The notes below the pieces were generated by a model. The model saw nothing but the letters and a program-made list of their open reading frames with translations. It ran no database searches and was not told the origin of the DNA. The position numbers and the translations under genes were made by a program. Below, in pieces: positions 61,290 through 64,000 of a DNA stretch of 64,000 nucleotides (position 1 is the stretch's first letter; each line of letters opens with the position of its first letter). Source of the stretch: Bugula neritina (lineage: Eukaryota; Bryozoa; Gymnolaemata; Cheilostomatida; Bugulidae); assembly GCA_964035545.1 (NCBI GenBank), contig OZ037767.1, positions 15,743,498 through 15,807,497 on the forward strand, given 5' to 3'.

Positions 61290-64000
61290 TGGTATGGCAG
61301 TGGGTATGTGGAGGACCAGGCAACCTACGGCCGTCAACCCGTTACTGGCACAACTAGAAGAAGATACTCAAGAGAAGACAACAGAGTTGTCATGGAATGC
61401 TACTTCAAAAGTACACCCAAATTGAGAGGTTATAGAAAAACAATGTATGAGCTCTGTAGACCCGGATCAAAGAATTATTTAAAAAGAATGTGCAAATGCT
61501 GGAAAACAGAGGAGAGTTTAACATCAGCGAATAGAGACTAGCGGATTAAGCAAGAACTATGAAGAAACACAAGCATTTTATGGAAGAAGAACTCCATAAG
61601 ATTGAAGAAGGAACCCTGCAAGAACTAGGCACATCAATTGGTGAAGAAGATAATGAAGAGCTAAATTTGCAAATAGAGGATGTTATAGTACAACATGAGA
61701 TAGCATATAAATCAGCCATGAGAATTTTAAGAGTACCTAGTTCAGAGGTAGAAAAAGTGTTAGTAGAAAAATTATAAATGAGCATAACAAACTATCTAAT
61801 GATCGACCAACACTAAGAGCCCTTAGGCACATTGAGAGGGTCAAATTACTACAGGCAGTAAAACAGATTAATGATGTGCTAAACTGTGTTGAGATTATTA
61901 ATACCATTGAGCTTAATAACACCACCATGGCTTGTGCGAAAAATAGTAACAGAACAAGTGTGTAACAAAAAGGAAAAAGAAAAAGTGACAATGTACAAGT
62001 ATGGAAAATACGACTGCAGAAGAAATAAAAAGAAATTAGATCAGACTTAAGTAAAATAGCAGAGTGAAAAAGTAGAGCTTACAATGATTCATTGAGAAGA
62101 ATGGTTGAAGAAAAATATAGGACAAAGAACAAAGAGTGTGGTGTGGTGATTGAAAAACTGAAGCAAAACCTGAGAGCTGTAAGCCAGAAAATAAACAGAT
62201 ATACAGAATGAGTTGATCAATATAATCAGAACACAATGTTTACAATGATAAGCGCTTTTATCAAGAATTACGAGGAAATGAATGTACATCTAAAGAGGCA
62301 CCTGACAAGGAAATCAAAAGCATTCTGATAAAATATATGGGGTCAGCCAACTAAAAATAATACCAATGCAGAATGACTAAATAAAGTTAGCAACAAATTG
62401 GAGCATATGTAAAGACAAGGAAATTAGATCTTAGAAACGATGCAAACAACTGGAATAGCAATTAATGTCATAAGGTTGATAAGAAAAAGCATGAAACCTG
62501 GAAAAAACAACTGAAATACCTGGAAGAAAAGATAGGAAAAATAAAGATCAAACTAAGAATTTTCCAAGGAGACTCTTTATCTCTATCCCTTTTCTCCAAC
62601 TACCGATTCGCATGACAGAAGCGGCTCAATGATGCAAATTTTGACGAGACAGAAAACAAACCATCTCCTATATGTGGATGACCTGAAGGTAAATAGGAAA
62701 TCAAAGTTAGAACTGGAAGCTTTGGTAAACACTGCCGGGATCTTCACAAGGAATATAGAAATGAAATTTGGATTAAAAAATGTGCCACACTGGTTATGAG
62801 AAAGGGAAAGAAAATCAAGGACACAGGAATCAGTTTGCCTGATGAACAGGTAATCAAAGATCTGGGTGAGAAGCCGTATAAATATCTAGGAGTTCTTGAG
62901 ATTGATAGAATACAAATATATGAAATGAAAAATAAGATCAAGGAGTACTACTTGTAAACAAATAAGAAAAGTTCTGGATTCAAAACTGAATGGTGAGAAC
63001 ACAATCAAAGCAATAAACACATGGGCAGTAACAGCAGTGCATTACACAGCTAGAATACTTGACTGAACTGTTTCATGAGCTAAAAAATATGGACTGAAAG
63101 ACAAGGAAGCTAATGACAACAAACCGTGCACCCTATCCGAGAGCAGATGTAGGCAGGCTGTATTTTAGCAGAAGGGAAGGCGGTAGAAGAATGTTGTCAA
63201 CTGAAAAATGCATAAAGATTGAAAACTGCAGCATGTCAGACTACATAAATAAAACATAGACTGATAGAAACACCACACTGAATACCTTCCTAAAAGACAA
63301 AACGGCGGTAGAACTAAATAATGATAAAGTGATAGAAAGAACTGATGAGTGTAAAGAAAAGCTTCACGTGGTCAATACATCATCAAAATGGTGGAAGACA
63401 TGAAAGCATTTTCCTGGAACTGGTTGAAGTATGGTTGGCTGAAAAAGGAAACAGAAGGACTGCTGACAGCTGCGCAAAATCAACTATTCACTACTAGAAA
63501 CTATAAAGTGGCTATGGTGAGAGAACAGGGTAGCAAGAAGTGTGGAATGTGTAACGCAAGAGACAAAACTTCGATGCACGTATTGAGTGAGTTTGAGAAG
63601 GTAGCAGAAGGAGAATATATGAAAAAACACAACCTTTTGGCATTGATAATTTCAATAGTAGTTGTGTGAACTTCGTGGGTTTCAGAAAAGTGAGAATTGG
63701 TACGGCCATCAAGCAGAATCAGTACTGGAAAATGATAATGTAAAAACCTTGTAAGATTTTAACATACACACTGACGTAGTCATCAAAGTTAGGAGACCCG
63801 ATATATTAGTAGTTGACAAGCATAATGCTGAAACAACGATAATTGATATCACAGTCCCTGTTAACTACAGAGTAAAAAAAAAAGATTCGAAAAGTTAGGA
63901 AAATATCAGAATTTAGCACTAGAATAAACCCGCCTTTGAAAAACATCAAAAAAGTCATCCCGTTGTAACTGGAGCCTTTGGAGCTTTATACAAGATTGTA
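61290..64000 (+). pseudogene. Decayed REL-type non-LTR retrotransposon, right arm
   Basis: Inverted duplicate of the left-arm element, cut by the window end. The N-terminal SANT-like frame (61308-61541) contains RRRYSREDNRVVMEC. A second frame at 61559-61777 is Glu-rich. Reverse transcriptase motifs follow: IFQGDSLS, YVDD at 62671-62682, KCATLVMRKGKK. Then come the thumb-like region, the Cys-His block at about 63540-63620 and the endonuclease RRPDILVVDK near 63800, IIDITVPVN near 63850. Many stops and frameshifts make it non-functional. Shared lesions with the left copy show that it was already dead, or dying, when duplicated. Confidence 0.85.

Larger units (their letters stand above)
49905..64000 (-). 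repeat. Giant palindrome, right arm (continues off window)
   Basis: Reverse complement of 36821-47114, interrupted only by the transposon at 56570-60361 and small indels. Point differences are spread throughout and one copy has an insertion, so this is not a simple perfect-hairpin artefact of reading the same strand twice. Confidence 0.95.

Noticed and set aside
36821-64000. Palindrome as a Polinton or other giant virus-like transposon with long TIRs
   Set aside because: No DNA polymerase B, integrase, protease, ATPase or capsid-like coding sequence is visible in the arms or spacer.
49905-64000. Palindrome as a sequencing fold-back artefact
   Set aside because: Arms differ by scattered substitutions and indels and by a precise transposon insertion with target duplication. 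A haplotype-level assembly error remains possible.
1-64000. CRISPR array, operon, phage or other prokaryotic defence system
   Set aside because: Spliced animal genes throughout; the tandem arrays found have no spacer structure.

Overview
The window is AT-rich, intron-rich nuclear DNA of an animal. Its gene set (ABHD12-type lipase, PPC decarboxylase, CPEB1/Orb-type translational regulator), GT-AG introns, tRNA-derived SINEs, a retroelement with a restriction-like endonuclease and several DNA transposons fit a marine invertebrate, possibly a lophotrochozoan. The species cannot be read from the sequence. There is no prokaryotic gene organisation.

From 4 to 22 kb lies a compact host gene block. 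An ABHD12-like alpha/beta hydrolase (+, nine exons visible, 5' end outside the visible exons) runs tail to tail into a complete three-exon PPCDC gene (-). After about 3.6 kb of AT-rich DNA comes a complete CPEB1-like gene (+, 15 coding exons, 745 residues; its start codon is the last codon of a leader exon). It converges on a PAN/apple-domain gene (-), of which only the last exon is recognisable. ABHD12 and CPEB introns carry copies of one tRNA-derived SINE.

This block is bracketed by copies of a 5.6-kb non-coding repeat, here called E. One inverted copy fills 1-3965 and stops 10 bp before an ABHD12 exon. Two head-to-tail copies fill 22.2-32.3 kb, the first 5'-truncated and carrying a 937-bp MITE that is absent from its neighbour.

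From 32.3 kb to the end is a very large imperfect palindrome. The left arm (36,821-47,114) and right arm (49,905 to the window end) are inverted copies, a few percent diverged by eye. They flank a 2.8-kb spacer that is a direct copy of 32,304-35,043. Each arm carries a decayed non-LTR retrotransposon (SANT-like N-terminus, YVDD reverse transcriptase, C-terminal restriction-like endonuclease), a nested foldback and several unrecognised short ORFs. The right arm alone carries a 3,792-bp DNA transposon with perfect 20-bp terminal inverted repeats and a TA target duplication, so that insertion post-dates the palindrome. A phase-consistent three-exon mini-gene can be traced inside it.

The host genes have separate jobs (lysophospholipid hydrolysis, coenzyme A synthesis, translational control, probably an extracellular protein) and do not look like a functional cluster. 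The unusual biology is structural: nested inverted and direct duplications and lineage-specific mobile elements.
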